A DNA stretch of 64,000 bases from Parvibaculum sp046297875 (GTDB lineage Bacteria > Pseudomonadota > Alphaproteobacteria > Parvibaculales > Parvibaculaceae), in assembly GCF_046297875.1 (NCBI RefSeq), contig NZ_JBKBHD010000001.1:2170001-2234000 (forward strand). The letters are read 5' to 3'. The position numbers and the translations under genes were made by a program. The notes beneath the pieces are model-generated. The model was not told the origin of the DNA. It saw nothing but the letters and a program-made list of their open reading frames with translations, and made no database searches. This document shows, piece by piece, positions 55,294-64,000 of this stretch; within the stretch, counting starts at the first letter, position 1; every line of letters starts with the position of its first letter.

Positions 55294-56310
55294 GTGATCC
55301 AGAAGAACTGGGAAGAGCTGATCAAACCGAACAAGCTCGAAATCAATTCCGGCCATGACGCGCAGCGTTTTGCGACCGTGGTCGCAGAGCCGCTTGAGCG
55401 CGGTTTCGGCCTGACGCTCGGCAATGCGCTCCGCCGCGTGCTGATGTCCTCGCTCCAGGGAGCGGCCGTCACGGCCGTGCAGATCGACGGCGTGCTCCAT
55501 GAGTTCTCCTCGATCCCCGGTGTGCGCGAAGACGTGACCGACATCGTGCTGAACATCAAGCAGCTTGCGCTGCGTCTTCACGCCGAAGGTCCGAAGCGTA
55601 TGACGCTGTCGAAGAAGGGCCCCGGTGCGGTGACCGCGGGCGACATCACGGCGGGCGCCGACATCGAGGTGCTGAACCCCGATCTCGTGCTCTGCACTCT
55701 GGACGATGGCGCCGAAATCCGCATGGAATTCACCGTCGCGCTCGGCAAGGGCTATGTCGCCTCCGATCGCAATCGTCCGGAAGATGCGCCGATCGGCCTG
55801 ATCCCGGTCGACAGCCTCTACAGCCCGGTGAAGCGTGTTTCCTACAAGGTCGAAAATACCCGCGAGGGCCAGATTCTCGACTATGACAAGCTCACCATGC
55901 AGATCGAGACCAACGGCGCCGTGACGCCGGAAGATGCTGTGGCCTATGCCGCGCGCATCCTGCAGGATCAGCTCCAGACCTTCGTGAATTTCGAAGAGCC
56001 CGAGCAGAAGCATGTCGAGGAGAGCCGCCCCGAACTCGAGTTCAACGCGGCGCTGCTCAAGAAGGTGGACGAGCTCGAACTTTCCGTTCGTTCGGCCAAC
56101 TGCCTCAAGAACGACAACATCGTCTATATCGGCGACCTCATCCAGAAGACGGAGAGCGAAATGCTCCGCACTCCGAATTTCGGCCGCAAGTCGTTGAATG
56201 AGATCAAGGAAGTGCTTGCCCAGATGGGTCTCCATCTCGGCATGGAAGTCCCGAACTGGCCGCCGGAGAATATCGAAGAGCTGGCGAAGCGGTACGAAGA
56301 TCAATACTGA
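55294..56310 (+). CDS. rpoA: RNA polymerase subunit alpha
   Basis: 338 residues when started at the GTG of VIQKNWEELIKP, which has GAGG 7 bases upstream and gives exactly the usual alphaproteobacterial N terminus. A GTG at 55228 would add 22 atypical residues and is less likely. The N-terminal dimerisation domain has EPLERGFGLTLGNALRRVLMSS. The C-terminal domain (from about 250) has LRTPNFGRKSLNEIKEVLAQMGLHLGM for UP-element DNA contact. Confidence 0.97.
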   Translation: MIQKNWEELIKPNKLEINSGHDAQRFATVVAEPLERGFGLTLGNALRRVLMSSLQGAAVTAVQIDGVLHEFSSIPGVREDVTDIVLNIKQLALRLHAEGPKRMTLSKKGPGAVTAGDITAGADIEVLNPDLVLCTLDDGAEIRMEFTVALGKGYVASDRNRPEDAPIGLIPVDSLYSPVKRVSYKVENTREGQILDYDKLTMQIETNGAVTPEDAVAYAARILQDQLQTFVNFEEPEQKHVEESRPELEFNAALLKKVDELELSVRSANCLKNDNIVYIGDLIQKTESEMLRTPNFGRKSLNEIKEVLAQMGLHLGMEVPNWPPENIEELAKRYEDQY

Positions 56311-56361
56311 GTAATCAACGCCGCGTCCTGACGACGCCGCATCTAACGAGGAGTAGGGCAC

Positions 56362-56781
56362 ATGCGCCACGGAAAAGCCGGCCGCAAGCTCAATCGCACC
56401 GCCAGCCATCGCAAGGCCATGCTCGCCAATATGGCAGTGGCGCTCATCAAGCATGAGCAGATCGTCACCACGCTGCCCAAGGCGAAGGAGCTTCGTCCCT
56501 ATGTCGAGAAGCTTGTGACGCTCGGCAAGCGCGGCGACCTTCATGCGCGCCGTCAGGCGTATGCCGCGCTGCCGGACAAGCTCTGGGCTGCCAAGCTGTT
56601 TGATGTGCTTGGGCCCCGCTATCAGGAGCGTCAGGGCGGATACATCCGCGTCCTCAAGGCGGGTTTCCGTCATGGCGACAGCGCGCCGATGGCCGTGATC
56701 GAATTCGTCGATCGCGACGAGAGCGCGAAGGGCCAGGATTCGGGCCCGGTATTCTCGGATGACGAGGGCGACGAGGATTGA
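56362..56781 (+). CDS. rplQ: 50S ribosomal protein L17
   Basis: 139 residues. The N-terminal MRHGKAGRKLNRTASHRKAMLANM and the GGYIRVLKAGFRHGDSAPMAVIEFVDRD segment define L17. The tail after it is acidic (DDEGDED). Last gene of the superoperon; terminator at 56806. Confidence 0.98.
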   Translation: MRHGKAGRKLNRTASHRKAMLANMAVALIKHEQIVTTLPKAKELRPYVEKLVTLGKRGDLHARRQAYAALPDKLWAAKLFDVLGPRYQERQGGYIRVLKAGFRHGDSAPMAVIEFVDRDESAKGQDSGPVFSDDEGDED

Positions 56782-56805
56782 TCTCCTCTACCCGGCAAAG
56801 GTTCA

Positions 56806-56836
56806 GGGCGGCATCTGCGGATGCCGCCTTTTTCTT
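56806..56836 (+). terminator. Terminator after rplQ
   Basis: GGCGGCATC (56807-56815) pairs with GATGCCGCC (56820-56828) around TGCG, followed by TTTTTCTTT. It is the clear end of the ribosomal protein superoperon. The rest of the gap to 56976 holds no gene. Confidence 0.93.
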
Positions 56837-56976
56837 TAGGCCTTCATGACAATCCGGTAACGCAAAGATTGCCATTTCCGTCTTGTCACAGCGCGGCCCG
56901 GCCCGCAAAATTCCGGCGCGGTTGAGTTTGCGGGGCTCAAGGGGCCGTTTCCCGTCCTTGTTCGAGGGCGCGTTGA

Positions 56977-58437
<1,461 letters not shown>

Positions 58438-58445
58438 GGCGTGTT

Positions 58446-58928
58446 TTACGAGGCCTTGTGGTCGCCCATCTGCGACTGGAGGTAATTCTCGAGGCCGACT
58501 GTCTTCACCAGTTCGAGCTGGGTTTCGAGGAAGTCGATGTGTTCTTCCTCGTCCTCAAGAATGTCCTCGAAGATTTCGCGCGTGATGTAGTCGCGCACCT
58601 GCTCGCAATAGGCGATGGCCTCCTTATAGAAGGCATGGCCCGAATATTCGAGCTTCAGGTCGCATTCCAGGCATTCGACGGGCGTCTCGCCGATCATCAG
58701 CTTGTCGAGATCCTGAAGGTTCGGCAGACCCTCCAGAAAGAGGATGCGCTCGATCAGCTTGTCGGCGTGTTTCATCTCGTCGATCGATTCGTGATACTCG
58801 ATCTCGCCAAGCTTGGTCAGGCCCCAGTTCTTGAACATGCGCGCATGCAGGAAATACTGGTTGATGGCCGTGAGTTCGGCCCGGAGGGCCTTGTTCAGAT
58901 ATTCGATGACCTTGGCGTCGCCGCGCAT
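58446..58928 (-). CDS. bfr: Bacterioferritin
   Basis: 160-residue subunit of the 24-mer iron store. Ferroxidase ligands Glu18, Glu51 and His54 and the haem-ligand Met52 (DEMKHADKL) are in place. The C-terminal half repeats the ExxH signature (EEEHIDFLETQL). The ATG at 58928 follows an AGAGGT site; an upstream in-frame ATG is unlikely. The AT-rich upstream gap (58929-59063) has an iron-box-like stretch. bfd lies upstream on the same strand. Confidence 0.95.
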   Translation of the reverse strand: MRGDAKVIEYLNKALRAELTAINQYFLHARMFKNWGLTKLGEIEYHESIDEMKHADKLIERILFLEGLPNLQDLDKLMIGETPVECLECDLKLEYSGHAFYKEAIAYCEQVRDYITREIFEDILEDEEEHIDFLETQLELVKTVGLENYLQSQMGDHKAS

Positions 58929-59023
58929 TTCAGACCTCTTAAATCTCCGACTCGTTGCGGAAGAGTAGGCTGAAGACGTCACAGGTCAAAGCTGCAATTT
59001 CAAAAAATGCAGCAAAAACAATA

Positions 59024-59052
59024 GTTTGATAATGATTTTGAGAATATTTCTC
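59024..59052 (-). promoter_or_regulatory. Iron-regulator-like box upstream of bfr
   Basis: GATAATGAT followed by TTTGA and a perfect GAGAA-TAT-TTCTC palindrome (59040-59052) sits in the AT-rich spacer between bfd and bfr. Fur boxes of the GATAATGAT type and alphaproteobacterial Irr sites look similar. Which regulator binds, if any, cannot be told from sequence. Confidence 0.45.
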
Positions 59053-59063
59053 GACTGAACTGC

Positions 59064-59270
59064 TCAGTCAGCGGCCGCAAGTGCAGTGGCGACAGCGTTC
59101 TCGTTGCGGACTTCGGAAATCATGCCTGCGATGGTGGGCAGGCAGCGGCCGCATTGCGGGGTTGAACCCATTGCACGGTGGGCGGCGGCAGGCGTGTCGA
59201 TATGCGGACTTTGCGACAGAACCTCGCGGACTGTCCGGCAATTCTTGGCATTGCACACGCAAACGATCAT
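59064..59270 (-). CDS. bfd: Bacterioferritin-associated ferredoxin
   Basis: A 68-residue (2Fe-2S) protein that reduces ferric iron in bacterioferritin for release. Ligands Cys4, Cys6 (MIVCVCNA), Cys40 and Cys43 (QCGRCLPT) form the CxC-x33-CxxC pattern of the family. It has the usual C-terminal extension. Upstream of bfr on the same strand, separated by 135 bases with a likely separate promoter for bfr. Confidence 0.92.
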   Translation of the reverse strand: MIVCVCNAKNCRTVREVLSQSPHIDTPAAAHRAMGSTPQCGRCLPTIAGMISEVRNENAVATALAAAD

Positions 59271-59353
59271 CTGACGTCCGACTCCTGCCCGGCCATTGGC
59301 CTTGTCTGCCCCGAGCGGCGGGGCAGGAACGACATTGCCAGCCTTGCGAATGG

Positions 59354-59389
59354 TTTGCAATAGCGTTGTTACTGACAATCGCTTGCAAA
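59354..59389. promoter_or_regulatory. Inverted repeat upstream of bfd
   Basis: TTTGCAA (59354-59360) and TTGCAAA (59383-59389) are perfect 7-base inverted copies 22 bases apart, in the divergent spacer between bfd and rarA. Possible operator for the iron genes. Unproven. Confidence 0.35.
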
Positions 59390-59459
59390 AATGCCGCACC
59401 CGGCAGGGCGGGCCGAAACGCCCCTCAGCGCCGCCCGGAATCCGTGCTAAACAGCCGCC

Positions 59460-60764
59460 ATGAGCACACTTTTCGAAGCCGCAGGCATGGACGAAGGCGC
59501 CCCGCGCCCGCTGGCCGACCGGCTGCGCCCGAAAGCGCTCGAAGAAGTTGTGGGGCAGGACCATTTGCTGGGCCCCAAAGGGCCGCTGGGGCGGATGCTC
59601 GCCGCCGGACATCTTTCCTCGATCATACTCTGGGGGCCGCCGGGTACGGGCAAGACCACCATCGCCCGGCTGCTGGCGGACAAGGTGGGCCTCCATTTCG
59701 AGCCCATGTCGGCCATCTTTTCCGGTGTTGCCGACCTCAAGAAGGTATTCGAGGCGGCCCGCGCTCGCCGATCCACCGGCAAGGGCACGCTGCTATTCGT
59801 CGACGAAATTCACCGCTTCAACCGCGCCCAGCAGGACGGATTTCTACCTGTGATGGAGGATGGCACGGTGACGCTGGTCGGCGCGACGACGGAGAACCCG
59901 TCCTTCGAGCTGAATGCGGCGCTGCTTTCCCGCGCGCAGGTGATGGTTCTGAACAGGCTGGACGATTCCGCGCTTGAAAAGTTGCTGCGGCGGGCCGAAG
60001 GCTGGTACGGCGCTCCGCTGCCGCTCGATGAGGACGCGCGCGCTTCGCTTCGCGCGATGGCGGATGGCGATGGGCGCTACGCGCTCAATCTTGCCGAGGA
60101 GGTTCACACGCTGGCGCCTGTCGGGGCTTTCGATACGGCTGCACTGATTGCTGCCGTGCAACGCCGTGCGCCGCTGTACGACAAGGGGCGGGAAGGGCAC
60201 TACAATCTCATCAGCGCTTTGCACAAGTCGATCCGCGGTTCGGATTGCGATGCCTCGCTCTACTATCTCGCGCGGATGCTCGCCGGCGGCGAAGATCCGC
60301 TCTACATCGCGCGCCGCCTTGTGCGCGCTGCGATCGAGGATATCGGCCTTGCCGATCCCGAGGCTGTGCATCAGGCGCTTGCAGCCAAAGACGTGTTCGA
60401 TTTCCTTGGTGCGCCGGAAGGTGAGCTGGCGCTGGCGCAGGCGACGATCTATCTGGCCACCGCGCCGAAATCGAATGCCTCCTACGCAGCCTTTGGCGCG
60501 GCGAAGCGTTCGGCTCGGGATACGGGGTCCGTTGCACCGCCAGCGCATATTCTCAACGCGCCGACAAAGCTCATGAAGGAACTCGGCTATGGCGCGGGCT
60601 ATGAATACGATCATGACGCGCCGCAAGCCTTCTCCGGTCGGGACTATTTCCCGGAGGAAGTCGGGCGTCAGGAATTCTACCGTCCGGCCGAGCGCGGTTT
60701 CGAGCGCGAGATTTCAAAGCGGCTCGCCTATTGGCGCAAGCTGAGAGAAGAGAGGGGCGAATGA
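59460..60764 (+). CDS. rarA: Replication-associated recombination protein A (RarA/MgsA)
   Basis: 434-residue AAA+ ATPase acting at stalled replication forks, related to clamp loaders and human WRNIP1. Walker A GPPGTGKTT (59-67), Walker B FVDEIHRFN (112-120), sensor 1 GATTENPSFELN and the C-terminal tetramerisation part with GYEYDHDAPQAFSGRDYFPEE are present. First of five genes linked by ATGA overlaps. Confidence 0.95.
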   Translation: MSTLFEAAGMDEGAPRPLADRLRPKALEEVVGQDHLLGPKGPLGRMLAAGHLSSIILWGPPGTGKTTIARLLADKVGLHFEPMSAIFSGVADLKKVFEAARARRSTGKGTLLFVDEIHRFNRAQQDGFLPVMEDGTVTLVGATTENPSFELNAALLSRAQVMVLNRLDDSALEKLLRRAEGWYGAPLPLDEDARASLRAMADGDGRYALNLAEEVHTLAPVGAFDTAALIAAVQRRAPLYDKGREGHYNLISALHKSIRGSDCDASLYYLARMLAGGEDPLYIARRLVRAAIEDIGLADPEAVHQALAAKDVFDFLGAPEGELALAQATIYLATAPKSNASYAAFGAAKRSARDTGSVAPPAHILNAPTKLMKELGYGAGYEYDHDAPQAFSGRDYFPEEVGRQEFYRPAERGFEREISKRLAYWRKLREERGE

Positions 60765-61144
60765 ATACATTTCTTGCGGTCGTCGCGGGAGGCGCTATCG
60801 GCGCAGGCGCACGACACTTGTTCAACGTGCAGATGCTTCGTCTGTTGGGGCCAAGCTTTCCCTGGGGCACATTCGGCGTCAACGTCATCGGTTCGCTGAT
60901 GATGGGGCTTCTCGTCGGCCTCTTCGCGCTCAAGCTCGATCTTAGCCCAGAGGCACGCAGCTTTCTCACCACGGGCATTCTCGGCGGGTTCACGACCTTC
61001 TCCGCCTTCTCGCTCGATGCCGTGAACATGCTTGAGCGGGGCGACATGGAGCTTGCCTTCGCCTATATGGGCGGCTCCGTCGTCGCCTGCGTCGGGGCGC
61101 TTTTTCTCGGTCTCGCTCTTGTCAGGATGTTTTTTCAGGCATGA
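60761..61144 (+). CDS. crcB: Fluoride-specific ion channel CrcB/Fluc
   Basis: 127-residue inner-membrane protein with four transmembrane segments that dimerises into a fluoride channel. Conserved Asn41 in GTFGVNVIGS and the GGFTTFSAFS motif (76-85) with its paired Phe residues are present. The start ATG overlaps the rarA stop. No fluoride riboswitch precedes it, unlike many fluoride-induced crcB genes, so expression is likely constitutive with rarA. Confidence 0.95.
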   Translation: MNTFLAVVAGGAIGAGARHLFNVQMLRLLGPSFPWGTFGVNVIGSLMMGLLVGLFALKLDLSPEARSFLTTGILGGFTTFSAFSLDAVNMLERGDMELAFAYMGGSVVACVGALFLGLALVRMFFQA

Positions 61145-62133
61145 AGGAAGTTTCCCAGATCGCCGTCAGCGCGGATGAAGATGGCATTCGCCTCGATCGC
61201 TGGTTCAAGCGCCATTTCCCGATGCTTACGCATGGCCGCCTCGAAAAGCTTTTGCGGACGGGGCAGGTGCGTGTCGATGGCGCGCGAGCCAAAGCGAATG
61301 CGCGTCTCGACCAGGGACAGGTCGTGCGGGTGCCGCCATTGGGCGACGATGCCGCCAAGCCTGCGCCGAAAGCCGAGCGCGGTGTAAGCGAACAGGATGC
61401 GGCTTTCGTCCGGTCGCTCGTTATCCACAAGGACAAGTCGATCCTCGTGCTCAACAAGCCTTCAGGGCTTGCCGTGCAGGGCGGGACCAAGACCGAGCGT
61501 CACCTCGACGGGATGCTCGATGCGCTTACTTTCGATGCAGTGGAACGCCCGCGTCTCGTGCACCGCCTGGACCGCGACACGTCCGGCGTGCTCGTGCTGG
61601 CGCGGACGGCAAAGGCGGCTGCATCTCTTGCCCGCGCCTTCAAGCAGAAAGATGCGCGCAAGACCTATTGGGCGCTCGTCGTTGGCGTTCCCACGCCCCG
61701 GCAAGGCACGATCGATCTCGCGTTGACGAAGCAGGGTGGACCACGCGCCGAGCGTGTTTTCGCGGCGGACAAGGACGATGAGGATGCGCGGCATGCCATC
61801 ACGCATTTCTCGACTGTCGCCACGGCGTCCTACAAGCTTGCGTGGCTCGCCCTGATGCCGCTCACCGGCCGTACACACCAGATCCGCGCCCATGCTTCCG
61901 CTATCGGCACGCCCATAGTGGGCGACGGAAAATATGGCGGTGTGAACGCACATCCCGGCGGAGAGATCGCGCGCCGCCTTCATCTCCATGCCCGCTCTAT
62001 CGACATCGCGCATCCCGATGGCGGCCGCTTCTTCATCGAGGCCGAGCTGCCGCCGCACATGATGTTGAGCTGGAAATTGCTCGGTTTCGACGAGCGCGAT
62101 GCGAAAGATGCCTTTGAAGGGTTGGACGGATGA
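61141..62133 (+). CDS. RluA-family 23S rRNA pseudouridine synthase (RluC/D-type)
   Basis: 330 residues. An N-terminal S4 RNA-binding domain (IRLDRWFKRHFPMLTHGRLEKLLRTGQVRVDG) is followed by the catalytic domain with HRLDRDTSGVLVLART (catalytic Asp144) and LTGRTHQIRAHASAIGTPIVGDGKYGG. The S4 domain and length fit RluC or RluD, but the modified site cannot be told apart from sequence alone. ATGA overlaps join it to crcB and the HAD gene. Confidence 0.92.
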   Translation: MKEVSQIAVSADEDGIRLDRWFKRHFPMLTHGRLEKLLRTGQVRVDGARAKANARLDQGQVVRVPPLGDDAAKPAPKAERGVSEQDAAFVRSLVIHKDKSILVLNKPSGLAVQGGTKTERHLDGMLDALTFDAVERPRLVHRLDRDTSGVLVLARTAKAAASLARAFKQKDARKTYWALVVGVPTPRQGTIDLALTKQGGPRAERVFAADKDDEDARHAITHFSTVATASYKLAWLALMPLTGRTHQIRAHASAIGTPIVGDGKYGGVNAHPGGEIARRLHLHARSIDIAHPDGGRFFIEAELPPHMMLSWKLLGFDERDAKDAFEGLDG

Positions 62134-62828
62134 GTAAACACCTCCGCCTCGTCGTGTTCGATTGCGACGGAACGCTGATCGATAGTCAGCACATGATCGT
62201 GGCGGCGATGAACCATGCCTTTGATGCGCATGGGCTCCCGCATCTGCCGCGTGAGAAGGTGCTTTCGATTGTCGGTCTGTCGCTCGATGAGGCGATAGAA
62301 GCGCTGGTGCCTCAAGTCGCCTTGCCGTTGCGCCGGAAGCTGACGGAAAGTTACAAGGGGGCATTCTTTGAGTTGCGCACGCGGAAGGAACTAGCGGAGC
62401 CGCTGTTCCCCGGTGTGCGTGAGGCACTCGATCTTCTTTCGGGTCAGGAGAATGTGCTGCTCGGCATTGCCACGGGCAAGTCGCAGCGCGGGCTCCGGCA
62501 TGCGCTGGAGACCCACGGGTTGCGCGACTATTTCGTGACGCTGCAGACGGCGGACGATGCGCCGTCGAAACCCCATCCCGAGATGCTGCGCCGCGCCATG
62601 CGCGAGACGGGTGCCGATCCCGCGGATACAGTGCTGATCGGCGATACGACCTTCGATATGGAGATGGCGCGTTCTGCGCATGCACATGCGCTCGGTGTCG
62701 ATTGGGGCTATCATCAGCCACACCTGCTGACGGCCAGCGGCGCGCGCAAGGTTCTGGGTGATTTTGCCGGACTTGGGCCCGCGCTTGATGAAATCTGGGC
62801 GCCTGTGCCCATTACCGGAGGGGCATGA
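62130..62828 (+). CDS. HAD-superfamily phosphatase
   Basis: 232 residues. HAD motif I DCDGTLID (nucleophile Asp11, acid/base Asp13), motif II IATGKS and motif IV IGDTTFDM are intact, with a helical cap in between, as in phosphoglycolate phosphatase-like enzymes. The substrate is not known. In alphaproteobacteria this gene commonly follows the pseudouridine synthase, as here. Confidence 0.9.
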   Translation: MSKHLRLVVFDCDGTLIDSQHMIVAAMNHAFDAHGLPHLPREKVLSIVGLSLDEAIEALVPQVALPLRRKLTESYKGAFFELRTRKELAEPLFPGVREALDLLSGQENVLLGIATGKSQRGLRHALETHGLRDYFVTLQTADDAPSKPHPEMLRRAMRETGADPADTVLIGDTTFDMEMARSAHAHALGVDWGYHQPHLLTASGARKVLGDFAGLGPALDEIWAPVPITGGA

Positions 62829-64000
62829 AGATCATGAGGAAATTTCTCGGTTTCATTCTCGTCGTCGTTCTGCTTCTCGCGGGCGGACTTTATGCGCTGA
62901 CGCTGATCGATCTTGGCCGCTTCGCGCCGCAGATAGAAACTGCAGCGAAGGAAGCGACGGGCCGTACGCTGAAAATCGAAGGTCCGCTCCACATCGGTTT
63001 TTCGCTGGTTCCGACGGTCGTTGCCGAGAAGATCAGTTTCTCGAATGCGGAGTGGGGTACCAAGCCGAACATGCTTTCGGCGGCGCGTCTGGAGCTTGAG
63101 GTGGCCATGTTGCCGCTTCTCTCAGGTAGTGTCGATGTGCGCCGCGTTGAAATTGCGGATGCAGACATTTTCCTCGAAACGGACAGGCGCGGGCGCGGCA
63201 ACTGGATTTTCGCGGAAGGCGAGGCCGCGCCAAGGGCTCCGGCTGAAGGAGCGGGCGGCGGCATGGCGCTGGCAGGCGTACCGGAGCTCAATATTTCCAA
63301 TTTCCGTTTCGCCTATCGCGATGGCGCGACCGGGCAGGTGAGTGAAGCGGCTTTCGACGAAGTGACTCTCGCGGCGAAAGGCGCGGGCTTTCATGCGGTG
63401 ATCGAAGGCAAGGTGAACGGTTCTGCCGTTTCCTTTGCATCGGATATTGAAGGCGATGCCACCAATATTGCGCTCAACAATGCGGCGCTCACCGTTGCCG
63501 GTACGAGCATAGGTGGCGATCTGGCACTCGACTTGAGGGCCAGGCCGAAGCTCACCGGCGCGCTGACCAGCCCGGCCTTCGATGTAACACCTTTCCTCAC
63601 GGGCGGTGGCGGGAGCGGTGGTCCGCTTTTCAGCAAGGATCCGCTGCCGCTCGACGGCCTGGCATCGGCAGATGCCGATCTTTCGCTTGCGCTTGAAGAG
63701 CTACGCTATGGAAAGATCGTTCTCACCTCAATGAAGCTGCCCTTGAAAATTCAGGATGGCAAGCTCGCCGCGCCGCTGAGTGCGGCCTATCGCGGACGCC
63801 CTCTCAAACTTGCGCTGAACGCCGATACGCGCGGTAATGTTTCTCTCGATGCGGATGCAGTGAATTTCGATCTTGGCCGTCTGCTTACCGATCTAGACCT
63901 CACGACCATGCTTTCCGCCAATGCGGATTTCGGCGCGCGGCTGAAGGGGCAGGGCAAGTCGCTCAATGCGATTGCCTCCTCGCTCAACGGTCAGTCCAAT
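62825..64000 (+). CDS. AsmA-family protein, 3' end outside window
   Basis: The frame is open from the ATG at 62825 to the window end (392 residues). A single N-terminal membrane anchor (KFLGFILVVVLLLAGGLYAL) is followed by an AsmA-type beta-rich domain: TGRTLKIEGPLHIGFSLVPTVVAEKISFSNAEWG is the family pattern. AsmA-like proteins bridge the inner and outer membranes and have been linked to phospholipid transport or outer-membrane assembly. It overlaps the HAD gene by 4 bases, so it is coupled to the rarA unit. The C-terminal part is not visible. Confidence 0.85.
   Translation, partial: MKIMRKFLGFILVVVLLLAGGLYALTLIDLGRFAPQIETAAKEATGRTLKIEGPLHIGFSLVPTVVAEKISFSNAEWGTKPNMLSAARLELEVAMLPLLSGSVDVRRVEIADADIFLETDRRGRGNWIFAEGEAAPRAPAEGAGGGMALAGVPELNISNFRFAYRDGATGQVSEAAFDEVTLAAKGAGFHAVIEGKVNGSAVSFASDIEGDATNIALNNAALTVAGTSIGGDLALDLRARPKLTGALTSPAFDVTPFLTGGGGSGGPLFSKDPLPLDGLASADADLSLALEELRYGKIVLTSMKLPLKIQDGKLAAPLSAAYRGRPLKLALNADTRGNVSLDADAVNFDLGRLLTDLDLTTMLSANADFGARLKGQGKSLNAIASSLNGQSN

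Noticed and set aside
53539..56781. Missing rpmJ and rpsD as a deletion
   Set aside because: Their absence after adk and rpsK is normal for alphaproteobacterial ribosomal clusters.
60700..60761. Fluoride riboswitch before crcB
   Set aside because: The crcB start lies inside the rarA stop codon, so there is no untranslated leader to hold one.

Overview
The window is a chromosomal segment of a GC-rich alphaproteobacterium. The evidence is the gene order of the ribosomal superoperon (alpha operon rpsM-rpsK-rpoA-rplQ without rpsD, no rpmJ after secY-adk), the short zinc-less adenylate kinase, a DUF2336 protein, inverted repeats built around a GGGCTTGACCCGG core, and codon use. The overall look resembles Parvibaculum-type Rhizobiales. 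That is an inference from memory and was not checked by any search.

Layout. (1) 1-13,800: metabolic and housekeeping genes: the end of a DUF2336 gene, a 3-oxoadipyl-CoA thiolase, a degenerate EAL protein, a Nudix hydrolase, NAD kinase, CutA, MoaA, glycerol kinase, an FAD-linked 2-hydroxyacid dehydrogenase, a class II aldolase/adducin protein, a lone CoxL-like molybdenum hydroxylase subunit and an AraC regulator. (2) 13,800-17,250: a divergent methyltransferase/TetR pair around a perfect operator-like palindrome, followed by an unassigned, possibly di-iron protein and a coupled short-chain dehydrogenase. (3) 17,300-21,100: a glutamine-synthetase-like ligase and a class III aminotransferase on the minus strand, bracketed by two paralogous small secreted Rap1a/Tai-like proteins. 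(4) 21,175-25,370: tRNA-Thr, a SnoaL-like protein, a GST, rlmB, then tRNA-Tyr, tRNA-Gly, tuf copy 1 and tRNA-Trp.

(5) 25,470-56,800 is the translation and transcription core: secE-nusG, rplK-rplA, the rplJ leader with rplJ-rplL, rpoB-rpoC, then (after a terminator and one inverted small membrane protein gene) the str operon rpsL-rpsG-fusA-tuf copy 2, S10 operon, spc operon with secY-adk, and alpha operon. Most genes are spaced by a few bases or overlap. Internal punctuation can be seen directly: promoter-like sequences before rpsL and rpsM, a structured leader before rplJ, strong hairpins between rplL and rpoB and between tuf and rpsJ, and terminators after rpoC and rplQ. The two tuf genes appear to differ at one silent base.

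(6) 56,977-64,000: a DegP-type periplasmic protease, bacterioferritin and its ferredoxin Bfd, then a chain of five genes (rarA, crcB, an RluA-family pseudouridine synthase, a HAD phosphatase, an AsmA-like protein cut by the window end) in which every junction is a 4-base ATGA overlap.

No insertion sequence, prophage, CRISPR array, defence system or rRNA gene was seen. Most of the window is conserved core genome. The least explained parts are the TetR/di-iron/SDR cassette, the paired Rap1a-like genes around the ligase/aminotransferase operon, the degenerate EAL protein and the orphan CoxL.
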